From JAHJKV01 sp963678135 (GTDB taxonomy: Bacteria; Desulfobacterota; Desulfovibrionia; Desulfovibrionales; Desulfovibrionaceae): a stretch of 64,000 nucleotides of DNA. The stretch is from positions 310,001-374,000 of the forward strand of contig OY782667.1 of the NCBI GenBank assembly GCA_963678135.1, in the 5' to 3' direction. This document shows positions 7,666 to 16,789 of the stretch, piece after piece (the first letter of the stretch is position 1; the number at the start of each line of letters is the position of its first letter). Below the pieces are notes generated by a model. That model was not told the DNA's origin. It worked only from the letters and a program-made list of their open reading frames with translations, and ran no database searches. Made by a program: the position numbers and the translations under genes.

Positions 7666-9890
7666 TATTTTTCCTCCGCAAAGAAATTGATGACAAAGTT
7701 GGCTCCAGATAGTGGTTTTTCTGATTTTATTTCCGCCAGATCAATAGAATATTCATTTCGCTCCAGTAGTTGTCTGGCTATGTATAGTCCGAGTCCGCGT
7801 CCTTCCTCCCCTTTGCCTGAATAAAAAGGTTCAAAAATATAAGGCACGTCATTCTTATCAATGCCAGAGCCGTTATCAGAAAAAATCATTCTCCCCTTAT
7901 TACCGTCCAGCAAAATTTCAATCTTTTTATCTAATTTCGAAGTTTGTTGTAACCAGTAAACGGCGTTATCAAATAAGTTGAGGAAGAGCTGTAAAAGGAC
8001 AGCATCTGTAGTCTTGGCTACGAGTGGAGAGCCAAGCGAATTAATTGTGAACTGAATGGCTTCCTTTTTTAAGAGTCGGCGATATATGCGCTCAACTCTT
8101 TCCGCAATTTCTTTTACCCTGATTGATTTTCTGCGCTGCTTTGATGATTTGAAAAGAAGCTGAATATTCTTTAGCTGATCTCTGACGAAGCTCATTCCTC
8201 CCCTTATTGACTGGATTTCTTTGAGCAAAGCCTCTTTGTCTATTTCATCTGTAGACATAAGGTCTTGGATAAGCCCATCAAGGTTGATAAACACTTTTTC
8301 CATAATACCCATAATATCATGGGAGGCCGTTTCAACCGATAAGCCAACTCCAGCCAGCTCTTCTGTTGTCTCGGCTCTTCTAGTGAGATAGTGTCGTTCA
8401 GCTTTGTATTTATTTTTGACCTCGGACAAAATATTTTGAGCTCTTTTGTTATCCCCAACAGCAGTTTTCAACTCCTCAAATTTTGTCTGTACCTGTCCAC
8501 TGGTAAAAATGTCCTGAACCTTTTTGTCCTCAATATCTTTACGATAGCGAGCGTATGGCTTCTGGCGGATATAGGCCAAAAATGATTGAAGCAGTGTTAT
8601 GAAATCTTCCGTTGCATTTCCCTCATCAATTAAACCTTCACGATTGGTTTTATCTTTTAAATTTGGATTGTTCTTTTGCGAGATATTCACAAATCCAACG
8701 ACTTGATCATTACTGAGAAAATCTCCTGCACTTATGGTTCCTCGGTACACATCAATACGGAGCCAGTCGTCATCAGGTTCCCCATAGGGGTAGACTCTAA
8801 TATTGTCTCGGTAGAGGTAGATTCTGTGATCCCTGATGATCAATTTATCTTCTCTATCCAGTTTATGTCTAGCTGGAGCCTGTGCACTGAAGTCAAATAC
8901 ATAAAATCCGAAGTCAAATCCTCCACATTCAAGTTGTCTGTTATTTAACTCTGAGCCTGCATTTCCAAACCTGTCCTTAAATACCTTCAGACCAGTGATG
9001 GACGGATCCATAATACTGATAGCTTTTTCAATGCCATTTATCGTGAATCGATATTCTTCTTTTACTGAGTCAAAACATCCTTTTTCAATTTTAATTACCG
9101 ATCGATCATTTAATAGAATGTTCAGTTTTTCAAGATAGTCTTCCTGAAAATTTTGGTGTTCTTTATCCCGGTATATACCAACTTCAAAGTCAATATTTTC
9201 TTTTTTCAAAAAGATTGATTTGAGCTTGGTCAGATCTCTGTAAACTGATTCTACCTTTTTTTCTGTCCACCTTCCTTTTAGGTCGCTTATTTCAATGATG
9301 GTTCCATGATCTTGCCTTTCTTTTTTTCGGGAACCAAATAACAGTTCTGAGGGCACTACTCTTTCGGGCTTGCGGTTTAGAAGCATTATCCTAAGATCGT
9401 CAATGTATAGATCTTTTTCTTCGCCGTTTTCCGAAAGAAAGTCGTCATCGTATCGAGAAAAATCATAAGAAACATGATGCTCCTGCTGATCCTCTTTTGT
9501 TTTGCTAATAATTGCGATTCTGCGCCCAAGTTTCAGAATAGCAAAGCGACCGATACCCTTTTCCCCTTGAATAATTCTCCCCTTGTTTGTTGTAGCTTTA
9601 ATCTTTTTTCTACGGTTCTTTTCAGGGGTTGCTGGGTTTAGCCAGTGATTTTTAATGAGAGATTGGCTCATGCCGTGACCATTGTCTTCAATAATTATTT
9701 TAGATTCCTTTTCGATCTTGTAGTCGTTGCCAAATCCTTGAAAGGTGACTTTTACCCAGTCTGCATCTGCGTCGTAAGAATTCTTAATCAGTTCAATGAG
9801 AGCAATTCTTTCGTTTTTGATCAACTGCTCACCTAGCATCGTTAACAGCCTGGCATAGGGTCTTATTTGAAGTTGTTGTGTCTGGCTCAT
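7665..9890 (-). CDS. Double-GHKL protein: Hsp90/MORC-like ATPase fused to histidine-kinase core
   Basis: 741 residues with an unusual double ATPase layout. The N-terminal GHKL domain has the N box IALIELIKNSYDADAD (E33, N37), the G1 box IIIEDNGHGMS (D69-G73) and the lid motif GRIIQGEKGIGRFA (109-117), as in Hsp90, MutL and MORC proteins. An S5-like region follows to about residue 400. After a coiled coil comes a DHp-like helix with SHDIMGIMEK (H524). A second, histidine-kinase ATPase follows: N box LFLNLFDNAVYWL (N638, N642), DNGSGI (D672) and GRGLGLYIARQLLE. No signal peptide or membrane segment is seen, so it is cytosolic. It starts two bases after the methyltransferase stop and overlaps the receiver gene by one base. 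Likely partner of that receiver (inference). Confidence 0.85.
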   Translation of the reverse strand: MSQTQQLQIRPYARLLTMLGEQLIKNERIALIELIKNSYDADADWVKVTFQGFGNDYKIEKESKIIIEDNGHGMSQSLIKNHWLNPATPEKNRRKKIKATTNKGRIIQGEKGIGRFAILKLGRRIAIISKTKEDQQEHHVSYDFSRYDDDFLSENGEEKDLYIDDLRIMLLNRKPERVVPSELLFGSRKKERQDHGTIIEISDLKGRWTEKKVESVYRDLTKLKSIFLKKENIDFEVGIYRDKEHQNFQEDYLEKLNILLNDRSVIKIEKGCFDSVKEEYRFTINGIEKAISIMDPSITGLKVFKDRFGNAGSELNNRQLECGGFDFGFYVFDFSAQAPARHKLDREDKLIIRDHRIYLYRDNIRVYPYGEPDDDWLRIDVYRGTISAGDFLSNDQVVGFVNISQKNNPNLKDKTNREGLIDEGNATEDFITLLQSFLAYIRQKPYARYRKDIEDKKVQDIFTSGQVQTKFEELKTAVGDNKRAQNILSEVKNKYKAERHYLTRRAETTEELAGVGLSVETASHDIMGIMEKVFINLDGLIQDLMSTDEIDKEALLKEIQSIRGGMSFVRDQLKNIQLLFKSSKQRRKSIRVKEIAERVERIYRRLLKKEAIQFTINSLGSPLVAKTTDAVLLQLFLNLFDNAVYWLQQTSKLDKKIEILLDGNKGRMIFSDNGSGIDKNDVPYIFEPFYSGKGEEGRGLGLYIARQLLERNEYSIDLAEIKSEKPLSGANFVINFFAEEK

Positions 9891-9892
9891 AT

Positions 9893-11158
9893 TTATTTTC
9901 TCCCGATAAGTATAAACTCTTCACTATATACCTTACGTCCGGACGCATCAGTTGTAAATTTTCCGCGCTTATCTCTGTAAGGGGTAAGTATCTTATTGCT
10001 AATTTTTCGCTTGGTTACACTTACCGAAGAAAATCCTGCATCAAACAAAGATTCAGCCAAATGCTTGGCATTATCAATTCGCACTGATTTGTATTCCGTG
10101 TTTCCTATTACAAACAATGCCACACCACCCGAATTTAGAATTGCGAATACCTTCTGAGCAACTGCTTGCATGTCGAGGAAATATTTTGCAACCGCCCTTG
10201 CTTTAGACCTATGCTGATCTATCAATAAGGTGACAATTTTTAATCCAGTTGAATTAAGTCGTTTCAACTTTTTGTTAAAATTATAGTCATGGTGGATGCT
10301 TCCGATCGTGCCATTTCTCAAATCTCTATAATCATCTACGAAGCCCAGCCATAATGACGAAAGTTGATGGAGGTCAGCATACTCATATGATGTTACATAA
10401 GGAGGGCTTGTTATTATCATATCAATAGGCGGAATATTCCATGAATCATTTAAAAAACTCCCGGTAATGATAGTAGAATCAGTATTGCGCAAATTTTCCA
10501 TTTCCTCATTTGCAACATATATCATTTTAAATTGTTTTTTAAAAGCATCTATTATTTTAGGAGACTTTTTATGTGGATCAATTTGAGGCTTGATGGACTT
10601 TGTTAACCAACGAGATGTTGGTTTTAAAATATTTGAGAAGGCACACAGAAACAATAGTCTATAGTCACTATTTTCTGGTGTTACAGAAAAAATAGCATTT
10701 TTCAAATGAGCGAGTTCATTGTATTGCTCTTTGAAATACCAATATTGTAAACGTTTTGGAGCTAGCTCAAAACAATCCACACAGTGTGTTCCTATGTACT
10801 CACTCAAAATTTTGCTATAATAACTCTGAAGTCTACCTGATTGATACTTACGGCTTTTGGCTTTGGCGATAAGGGTTGCAACAGGGTTAATATCGCATCC
10901 CCAGAAATCAATTGAATTGCGCCATACTTCATGGGCTGTAGTTCCGCAACCACAGAATATGTCAGCGACTCGCTTTGGAGGACTTGCGTTGTTATTATTC
11001 CAGAACTCTAGTGCTTTAGTTGTAATAAAGGCTGGGAATTTAGCCGGATATGCATGAATTCTATGCATTTTTTGCTCACGTTGAACACCCGTATTCCAAA
11101 ATGAATCAATAGGGAGATGTTCAAAGCTAAAGTCATGGATTGAATCAATAGGAATCAT
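9893..11158 (-). CDS. DNA amino-methyltransferase (N4-cytosine or N6-adenine), first gene of the cassette
   Basis: SAM-dependent DNA methyltransferase of 421 residues. Motif I is VADIFCGCGTTAHEV (residues 64-78), matching the DxFxGxGT binding loop. The catalytic motif IV is TSPPYVTSYEYADLH (SPPY at 251-254); SPPY is most often seen in N4-cytosine enzymes, though some adenine enzymes share it. An N-terminal HAYPAKFPAF block (35-44) occurs in a known subgroup of these enzymes. The region between motifs I and IV (about 100-240) may carry target recognition. It leads a tight minus-strand operon with the double-GHKL and receiver genes. No restriction endonuclease accompanies it. The sequence is AT-rich relative to the flanks. 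Confidence 0.88.
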   Translation of the reverse strand: MIPIDSIHDFSFEHLPIDSFWNTGVQREQKMHRIHAYPAKFPAFITTKALEFWNNNNASPPKRVADIFCGCGTTAHEVWRNSIDFWGCDINPVATLIAKAKSRKYQSGRLQSYYSKILSEYIGTHCVDCFELAPKRLQYWYFKEQYNELAHLKNAIFSVTPENSDYRLLFLCAFSNILKPTSRWLTKSIKPQIDPHKKSPKIIDAFKKQFKMIYVANEEMENLRNTDSTIITGSFLNDSWNIPPIDMIITSPPYVTSYEYADLHQLSSLWLGFVDDYRDLRNGTIGSIHHDYNFNKKLKRLNSTGLKIVTLLIDQHRSKARAVAKYFLDMQAVAQKVFAILNSGGVALFVIGNTEYKSVRIDNAKHLAESLFDAGFSSVSVTKRKISNKILTPYRDKRGKFTTDASGRKVYSEEFILIGRK

Positions 11159-11269
11159 TGTTTCGTTCCTGTTTAGGCTATCAAAGTGTTACGATTAAGA
11201 TTAAAGTTAACCTCCTCTAACGTGTTTTAAGTCAGGTGTCAGCTCCAATCTAATGATCCTCCCTTTCCC

Positions 11270-12334
11270 TTACCCCAATCCCAGTTCGCTACGCAAATAC
11301 TCCATGTCCAAGTGCTGCGCGATGAGGTTTGCGCCTCGTTCTACCTTGATATGATCGCGTAATTTATGGCGCGAAAGCGTAGTTTCCATTTTTTTGGCCA
11401 CAGTAAAGGTATCCTCACGCGTAACGATGATAGGAGTTTTAAGGATTTCAGAGCGGGTCAGGATAATATCGTTCGGATACAAATTTCCAGTCAGAATCAG
11501 GCAGGGGCAATCTCCTTCCAAAGCCACAAGTTGCACATCACTGCGATCCCCTCCAACAATAATCGCTGCGTTTTGTTGCTTGCGAAAATGCGTCATAAAA
11601 TTTTCTACCTGCATGGTGCCGATAAGAAAACGTTCCACAGTACGCTCTGCGCTAGCATGTGCTGAAATGATTTTTCCACCAAGCCTGTCCGCAAGATCAG
11701 TGACGGTGATTGTATTCATGATAGTATCTGAAGGGATAATTCCTAGGACTTTAATACCCCTTTTTTCTAAAAATGGAGCGATTTGTTCTTGCACTTCTTC
11801 CATAAATAGAGGTGGAATATCATTGAGAATGACTCCGGCAAGATTATCGCCAAGCACTTCTTTCATAACCATAAGATAATCGTATTTCAGATCTTTTTGA
11901 AAGCGATCAATGATAAGGGCTTTGATATTTAAGGTATTACAGACAGTAATGCCGTCCACAGCGCAGTATTTTCCTGAATACATGGAACCTGAGCCTGCAA
12001 GCATCATAATTTGATGCTTGGCTGCAAGTTCTTCATAGTTCTTTTGTATTTTTGGCAAAAAATTATCGCACGATCCGGAAAATGCCTTAACCTTAAAGTC
12101 TTGTGTAACAACGACCGGAGTAACTGTTTCTGCATCTTCATCCAAAGCAAGTATATTTTGGCAAAAAGCAGCATCTTCATCTCCGAGTTTGCCGTTGAGG
12201 GTGAGCGGTAAGGCTCCTACCGGTTTCATGTAGCCGACATTATACCCTTGTTTTTGAAACCAGAGGCTTAGGCCAATGACTACCATATTTTTACCTGAAA
12301 AACTTGAAGTAGATCCTACATAAAGTCCCGGCAT
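11270..12334 (-). CDS. BioD-like P-loop protein with DRTGG domain
   Basis: 354 residues. The N-terminus resembles dethiobiotin-synthetase-like P-loop proteins and the N-terminal part of long phosphotransacetylases: LYVGSTSSFSGKNMVVIGLSLWFQKQGYNVGYMKPVG, with a variant Walker A SSFSGKN. The middle third contains a DRTGG-type domain (from about residue 210, with IPSDTIMNTITVTDLADRLGG). The protein lacks the phosphate acetyltransferase catalytic domain. It is transcribed just after the acyl-CoA synthetase gene (10-base gap), so a regulatory or accessory role in acetyl-CoA metabolism is likely, though unproven. Confidence 0.75.
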   Translation of the reverse strand: MPGLYVGSTSSFSGKNMVVIGLSLWFQKQGYNVGYMKPVGALPLTLNGKLGDEDAAFCQNILALDEDAETVTPVVVTQDFKVKAFSGSCDNFLPKIQKNYEELAAKHQIMMLAGSGSMYSGKYCAVDGITVCNTLNIKALIIDRFQKDLKYDYLMVMKEVLGDNLAGVILNDIPPLFMEEVQEQIAPFLEKRGIKVLGIIPSDTIMNTITVTDLADRLGGKIISAHASAERTVERFLIGTMQVENFMTHFRKQQNAAIIVGGDRSDVQLVALEGDCPCLILTGNLYPNDIILTRSEILKTPIIVTREDTFTVAKKMETTLSRHKLRDHIKVERGANLIAQHLDMEYLRSELGLG

Positions 12335-12344
12335 TTTTTTCTCC

Positions 12345-14495
12345 TTATTTTTTAGGCGTAAGTGTTATCTGCATGTCCACCACAAGGGCTTTTTCATGAT
12401 CGGCCATGATCGGAGCAAAGGAAGCCTCTGCTATTTCGGGAAAATCCACAAGCATTTGTGATATGGTTAAAAGTATATCCTCAAGTGCTCTGGTATTCAC
12501 AGACTTTTCTCCACGAACTCCGGCAAGCAGTGGCCATGCTGTAATTTCACGCAGCATTTTTTCAGCATCACCAACGCTTAAAGGGGCAAGGCGTACAGAC
12601 CAGTCATTCAAGAGCTCAGTATGCAGCCCTTTGAGTCCAAAGCGGAGACATGGACCAAATTGAGAATCGTTACTGCATTGAATACTCACAGCATGGCTTT
12701 GCGTGGGAGCCATGCTTTGTACCATGCAGCCAGTAATGTACGTCTCAGGTCTTTTTCTGCGTACCGCGGATGTGATTTCCATAAAAGCTGTACGAAGTTC
12801 AGCCGGAGTTTTAATATTAAGAGCAACGGCTCCCAAGGCTTTTTTTTCCTTAATATGCGGAGAGGATACTTTGAGTGCCACGGGATAGCCAATGCGCTTG
12901 GCAGCACGCACGGCCTGCTCGCTTGTTCTGGCAAGCACGGTCTCTGGAATCGGAAGCTCATAGGCGGAGACAAAATCCATGGCACGTTGTTCGGTCAATT
13001 CAATAAGGCCAAGGTCTCTGGCTGCTTTGATACTTCGCTTTGCCTTGCCTTTATCTCGTCGAAAGCAGATGTCCACCGGAAATGCACGTTTTGTCCATAA
13101 TCTGTACTTATAGAGTGCTTCTATTGCCTCTATTGCTTCTTGCGGGAAAGAAAAACAGGGTATATTTGCTTTGCGAAGCATTTCTTGTGCTGTTTGAATG
13201 CGCTTTGAGCCCATAAAGCAGGCAAATAATGGTTTTTTGTAGCGAGTATGCACATCTATGGCTGCCTGTGCTGTTTCTTCTATTTGCGCTGCTGCCGTGG
13301 GAGAAAGAATAACAAGCAGGCTGTGAATAAATTCATCTTCAGCCACAGTCTCTAAAGCCATTTTGTAGCGTGTCGCATCGGCATCTCCAACAATATCAAT
13401 AGGATTATACAGTGAAGCATGAGCCGGCAAGGATTCACCCAAGCGTTTCAGCGTTTGCTTTTGTGGACGCACAAGCTGAAGCTGAGAATTTTCGCAAGCA
13501 TCTGCAGCGAGAATACCCGGCCCGCCTGAATTGGTGATGATTGCTATATTTGATCCTTTGGGCGGTTTTTGCATGGAGAATGCTTGCCCTAAGCGCAGGA
13601 GGGTAGAGATGTCCGGTGCTTGGATAATACCGGTTTGGGCAAAGGCAGCTTCATAGGCCTCTCTGGTTCCGGCAAGGCTACCGGTATGTTCGGAAACAGC
13701 ACGCGCTCCGGCTGTCGTCGTGCCTGATTTGAGCATAAGTACTGGCTTTTGAGGCGTTATTTTTTCTGCAATCCGCAGGAACTCTCGCCCATTTTCTATA
13801 CTTTCCGCATGTCCCATGATAATTTGAGTTGCAGGATCATCAGCAAGGGTTTGCAGTAAATGCGCCTCGTTAATAATGCTTTTTCCTCCAAGATGTACAA
13901 AGCAGGAAAAACCAAAATTTGAACCCAAAGCCCAGTCTAAAGTAGCAAGACACAATGCGCCGGATTGAGAAAAAAATGCAGCATTGCCAAGTGGGAGCTG
14001 TGCTTCAGTTGCTGTAGCATTGAGTAAACGGACAGTATTGATAAAGCCGAGGGAACCAGGGCCAAGTAAGGCAATATTGTTTTTTTGTGCAAAGGAGGCT
14101 AGTTTTTGCTCTAGCAGGTGTCCTTCACGATCTGACTCCTTAAAGCCAGTGGCCATGATTACGGCACCCTTGAGTGCACGTTTGGCAAGTTCTTGCAGAC
14201 TTGTTACAACCTGATCACGGGGCAAGCAAATGATTGCCAAATCTAAACCTTGTGGCAAATCGCTGAGCACAGTAATAAGCTTAAAGCCGAGCAAAGAACC
14301 GCCAGCACGATTAACAGGAAGGATTTGCCCCTTATATCCTGAAGCAATAAGGTTTTTAAGTACAATGTATCCTGCTTTATCTGGATGGCATGAAGCACCT
14401 ATAATGGCTATTGAAGAGGGATTCAGCAGGGGATCAAGATTTTTGGCAGGCTGCATATTTTTCAAGGAGTTAGACAATGGATGATTTGGTTTCAA
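12345..14495 (-). CDS. ADP-forming acyl/acetyl-CoA synthetase, fused alpha-beta subunits
   Basis: Predicted to interconvert acyl-CoA and ADP with acid, CoA and ATP. The order is a CoA-binding Rossmann domain (NPSSIAIIGASCHPDKAGYIVLKNLI), a succinyl-CoA-synthetase-like middle with the expected active-site histidine region (VSEHTGSLAGTREAYEAAF), and a C-terminal ATP-grasp domain (YELPIPETVLARTSEQAVRAAKRIGYPVALKVSSPHI). There is no GNAT domain, so it is not the Pat protein acetyltransferase form. Two starts are possible, a TTG at 14495 and an ATG at 14456; neither has a good Shine-Dalgarno. The longer start would overlap rnc on the other strand. Substrate (acetate, propionate or aromatic acid) cannot be told. 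Confidence 0.82.
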   Translation of the reverse strand: MKPNHPLSNSLKNMQPAKNLDPLLNPSSIAIIGASCHPDKAGYIVLKNLIASGYKGQILPVNRAGGSLLGFKLITVLSDLPQGLDLAIICLPRDQVVTSLQELAKRALKGAVIMATGFKESDREGHLLEQKLASFAQKNNIALLGPGSLGFINTVRLLNATATEAQLPLGNAAFFSQSGALCLATLDWALGSNFGFSCFVHLGGKSIINEAHLLQTLADDPATQIIMGHAESIENGREFLRIAEKITPQKPVLMLKSGTTTAGARAVSEHTGSLAGTREAYEAAFAQTGIIQAPDISTLLRLGQAFSMQKPPKGSNIAIITNSGGPGILAADACENSQLQLVRPQKQTLKRLGESLPAHASLYNPIDIVGDADATRYKMALETVAEDEFIHSLLVILSPTAAAQIEETAQAAIDVHTRYKKPLFACFMGSKRIQTAQEMLRKANIPCFSFPQEAIEAIEALYKYRLWTKRAFPVDICFRRDKGKAKRSIKAARDLGLIELTEQRAMDFVSAYELPIPETVLARTSEQAVRAAKRIGYPVALKVSSPHIKEKKALGAVALNIKTPAELRTAFMEITSAVRRKRPETYITGCMVQSMAPTQSHAVSIQCSNDSQFGPCLRFGLKGLHTELLNDWSVRLAPLSVGDAEKMLREITAWPLLAGVRGEKSVNTRALEDILLTISQMLVDFPEIAEASFAPIMADHEKALVVDMQITLTPKK

Positions 14496-15172
14496 ATATT
14501 GCTTTGTGTATCAACTATGAATTTTCGCAAGTCAAGTTTTTACAACTGGCTTTGATGCATAGCTCTTATGCCAATGAACAGGGAAAAAACACTCAAAATA
14601 ACGAGAGACTGGAATTTTTGGGAGACGCTGTCTTGGAATTGGTTATTTCTCAGGAGGCGTACACTCGTTATCCTACAATTCAAGAAGGACAGCTGACTCG
14701 AATACGCAGTGCCTTGGTCAAAGAATCTGCTTTAGCAAGATTAGCACGCCAACAAGGGCTTGATAAATATATTTTACTTGGCAAAGGGGAAGAAGCACAA
14801 GGAGGGCGTGCGCGTGATGCTTTGCTCGCAGATACCCTTGAAGCACTTTTTGGGGCAATTTTTTTAGACGCAGGATTTGAAGATGTACGCCTTGTAATAC
14901 TTGATCTTTTTGAAGAATTTTGGCCTCAAGAAGCGGAAGTTTCCGTGCCTAAAGATTATAAGAGCCGTTTGCAGGAAAAAACCCAGCACATTTTTAAGGA
15001 AAGACCAAAGTATTCTTTACTGGATGCGAAAGGCCCTGAACATGACAAAATTTTTGAAGTTGCGGTAACACTGCCGGATGACAGGGTTTTTACAGGCATT
15101 GGCTCAAGCCTAAAAAAAGCTGAGCAAGCAGGAGCAAGGCTTGCCTTGCAGGCCTTGCCTATACCAGAGTAA
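14477..15172 (+). CDS. rnc: Ribonuclease III
   Basis: Double-strand-specific endoribonuclease for rRNA and mRNA processing. The signature NNERLEFLGDAVLELVIS carries catalytic acids, and the second acidic motif is DTLEALFGAIFLDAG. The C-terminal double-stranded RNA-binding domain starts near DYKSRLQEKTQHIFK and ends with SSLKKAEQAGARLALQAL. The protein has 231 residues. The ATG follows AAGGAG at 14463-14468. The gene diverges from the acyl-CoA synthetase and their 5' ends nearly touch or overlap. Confidence 0.95.
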   Translation: MDDLVSNIALCINYEFSQVKFLQLALMHSSYANEQGKNTQNNERLEFLGDAVLELVISQEAYTRYPTIQEGQLTRIRSALVKESALARLARQQGLDKYILLGKGEEAQGGRARDALLADTLEALFGAIFLDAGFEDVRLVILDLFEEFWPQEAEVSVPKDYKSRLQEKTQHIFKERPKYSLLDAKGPEHDKIFEVAVTLPDDRVFTGIGSSLKKAEQAGARLALQALPIPE

Positions 15173-15237
15173 GCAAACAATACGAGTATGTTCTTGTTTA
15201 ATTTTTGTCAGTCGTCATAAACGCAAAAGAAGCAAAA

Positions 15238-15738
15238 TTATTCAGTAGGAGCATTTTCCTGCATTTCTCTGAGTCGTATTTCATCTTCAAGTATTTCAGG
15301 GATAGGTCTGTTCCAAAAATCATAGGCTTTATCTTCTTTTTCCTGTTTCACGCTTTTTTCGCTACAACAGATTATCGGCTTTTCATATGGACATTCAGGC
15401 ACGGAATAATTGACCAGCCCACAAAAATGATTTGATTCAAAATCCAAGGGAATAGTACGCATGATGGGTTGCCAAGCTTTGCCTTGAATGCGAATTTCCG
15501 TATCAGTAACCAAACAGACAAAGCGTGTTTCTGTTTTGGCGTAAAATACAGTGAAGGAATAAGTGTTACTTGTTTGGTATTCATCAATATACTTTAAGTC
15601 TTGTGGTTGTTTGCACAAGGTTCGGGCAAGTACGTTTCGGCACAAGCAAATATCCATGCTATCCCCTACTGGTTCAGCATGTAAGATGCTTGGCTGCATC
15701 ATGAAAGCAAATAGGAATATAGAAACAAAATATTTCAT
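15238..15738 (-). CDS. Secreted protein of unknown function
   Basis: I do not recognise a family. From the ATG at 15738 (GGAGAAGG upstream) the product has 166 residues and starts with a signal peptide, MKYFVSIFLFAFMMQPSILHAEP, so export to the periplasm is likely. The mature part has several cysteines (ICLCRNVLARTLC, CLVTD, CGLVNYSVPECPYEKPIICC), which may form disulfides, and an acidic C-terminus. A longer reading frame goes up to 15861 but lacks a ribosome site and would bury the signal peptide. It is convergent with rnc. Confidence 0.6.
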   Translation of the reverse strand: MKYFVSIFLFAFMMQPSILHAEPVGDSMDICLCRNVLARTLCKQPQDLKYIDEYQTSNTYSFTVFYAKTETRFVCLVTDTEIRIQGKAWQPIMRTIPLDFESNHFCGLVNYSVPECPYEKPIICCSEKSVKQEKEDKAYDFWNRPIPEILEDEIRLREMQENAPTE

Positions 15739-16279
15739 ACCTTCTCCGTGGCTACTCAAAAAATATTTAGGCATAAACGCACTTATTTTGTGCTCATGCT
15801 CTGAAACAGGATATATTTTGCCATGCGGAAAATGTGCCAAACTCTTTGGTATGCAGTTCAAACTTTATCCTTATCTTGCAAAGAGAGATGTCTCTACTCG
15901 GCATCTTCTTGTAAAATTTATCTTTTTTTGCAAGCAATGCAAAGCATGAATTACTGAAAATATTGCTTTAAGCAAATTTTGTATTTTGCGTTTGTGAGGA
16001 TAAATATTGTTTTAAGACCTCTGCACGGTAGATTGATTCTACTCGTAAATTCCCCTCCCCTGCTAATCCCTCTCTTGAAAAAAAAACCGGAAGGTGGATT
16101 GCTTGCCTTAGACTATATTTTCATCTGTAATTTTAATGCTTCACATGCAGAACCATCCTCCAGATAGGCTTCGCTTGCCACCCCTCCAGCGGAGGGATTT
16201 TGAGGTAGCTTTGAATCTTAACAATAATCTCAAGTTATTATATATCTCGACACATTACTCTTAAAACTAAACCTCAAAC
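15739..16279. other. Intergenic stretch of about 540 bases without a convincing gene
   Basis: No reading frame with a ribosome site and recognisable product is seen. The only structure noticed is a short palindrome, CCCTCCAGCGGAGGG, at about 16184-16198. It may hold the promoter of the secreted protein and decayed sequence. Confidence 0.4.
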
Positions 16280-16789
16280 CTACACCTCAAAGCGTGTTAC
16301 GCTAATCATGGAAATGGGGTCGACTGGTACATCTTGGTGATAGCCGTTACTGCCTGTTTTGACCTTGCGAATAGCATCCACTGCTTCCATGCCGTCAATA
16401 ACTTTGCCAAAAACGCAGTAACCCCAGCCGTCTGGAGTTTTAGAGGAATGGTTTAAGAAATCATTATCCTGAACATTTATGAAAAACTGAGCCGAAGCTG
16501 AATGCGGATCCCTTGTCCGGGCCATGGCAACTGTACCACGTTCATTTTTAAGTCCGTTATCTGCTTCATTTTCAATCGGTTTATTGCAAGCTTTTTCCTT
16601 CATAAGCATATCCATACCACCGCCTTGAATCATAAAATTTTCAATCACGCGGTGAAAAATAAGCCCATCATAATGCCCTGCGTCCACATATTGCAAAAAA
16701 TTTGCAACAGTGTACGGAGCTTCTTTTTCAAAAAGTTCAAGAAGGATATCTCCTTTTGGGGTTTCAATCAAAACTTGTGGTTTAGCCAT
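16280..16789 (-). CDS. Peptidyl-prolyl cis-trans isomerase, cyclophilin type
   Basis: Cytosolic cyclophilin of 169 residues that speeds proline isomerisation during folding. Signature segments are FHRVIENFMIQGGGMD (catalytic Arg), GTVAMARTRDPHSASAQFFINVQDNDFLN and GYCVFGKVIDGMEAVDAI. No signal peptide is present, so it corresponds to the PpiB rather than PpiA form. Its start overlaps the xerC stop by one base and it ends a four-gene operon. Confidence 0.93.
   Translation of the reverse strand: MAKPQVLIETPKGDILLELFEKEAPYTVANFLQYVDAGHYDGLIFHRVIENFMIQGGGMDMLMKEKACNKPIENEADNGLKNERGTVAMARTRDPHSASAQFFINVQDNDFLNHSSKTPDGWGYCVFGKVIDGMEAVDAIRKVKTGSNGYHQDVPVDPISMISVTRFEV

Noticed and set aside
12406..13100. 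Plus-strand frames antisense to the acyl-CoA synthetase
   Set aside because: No ribosome sites or recognisable domains; the minus strand codes for a full known family across the region.
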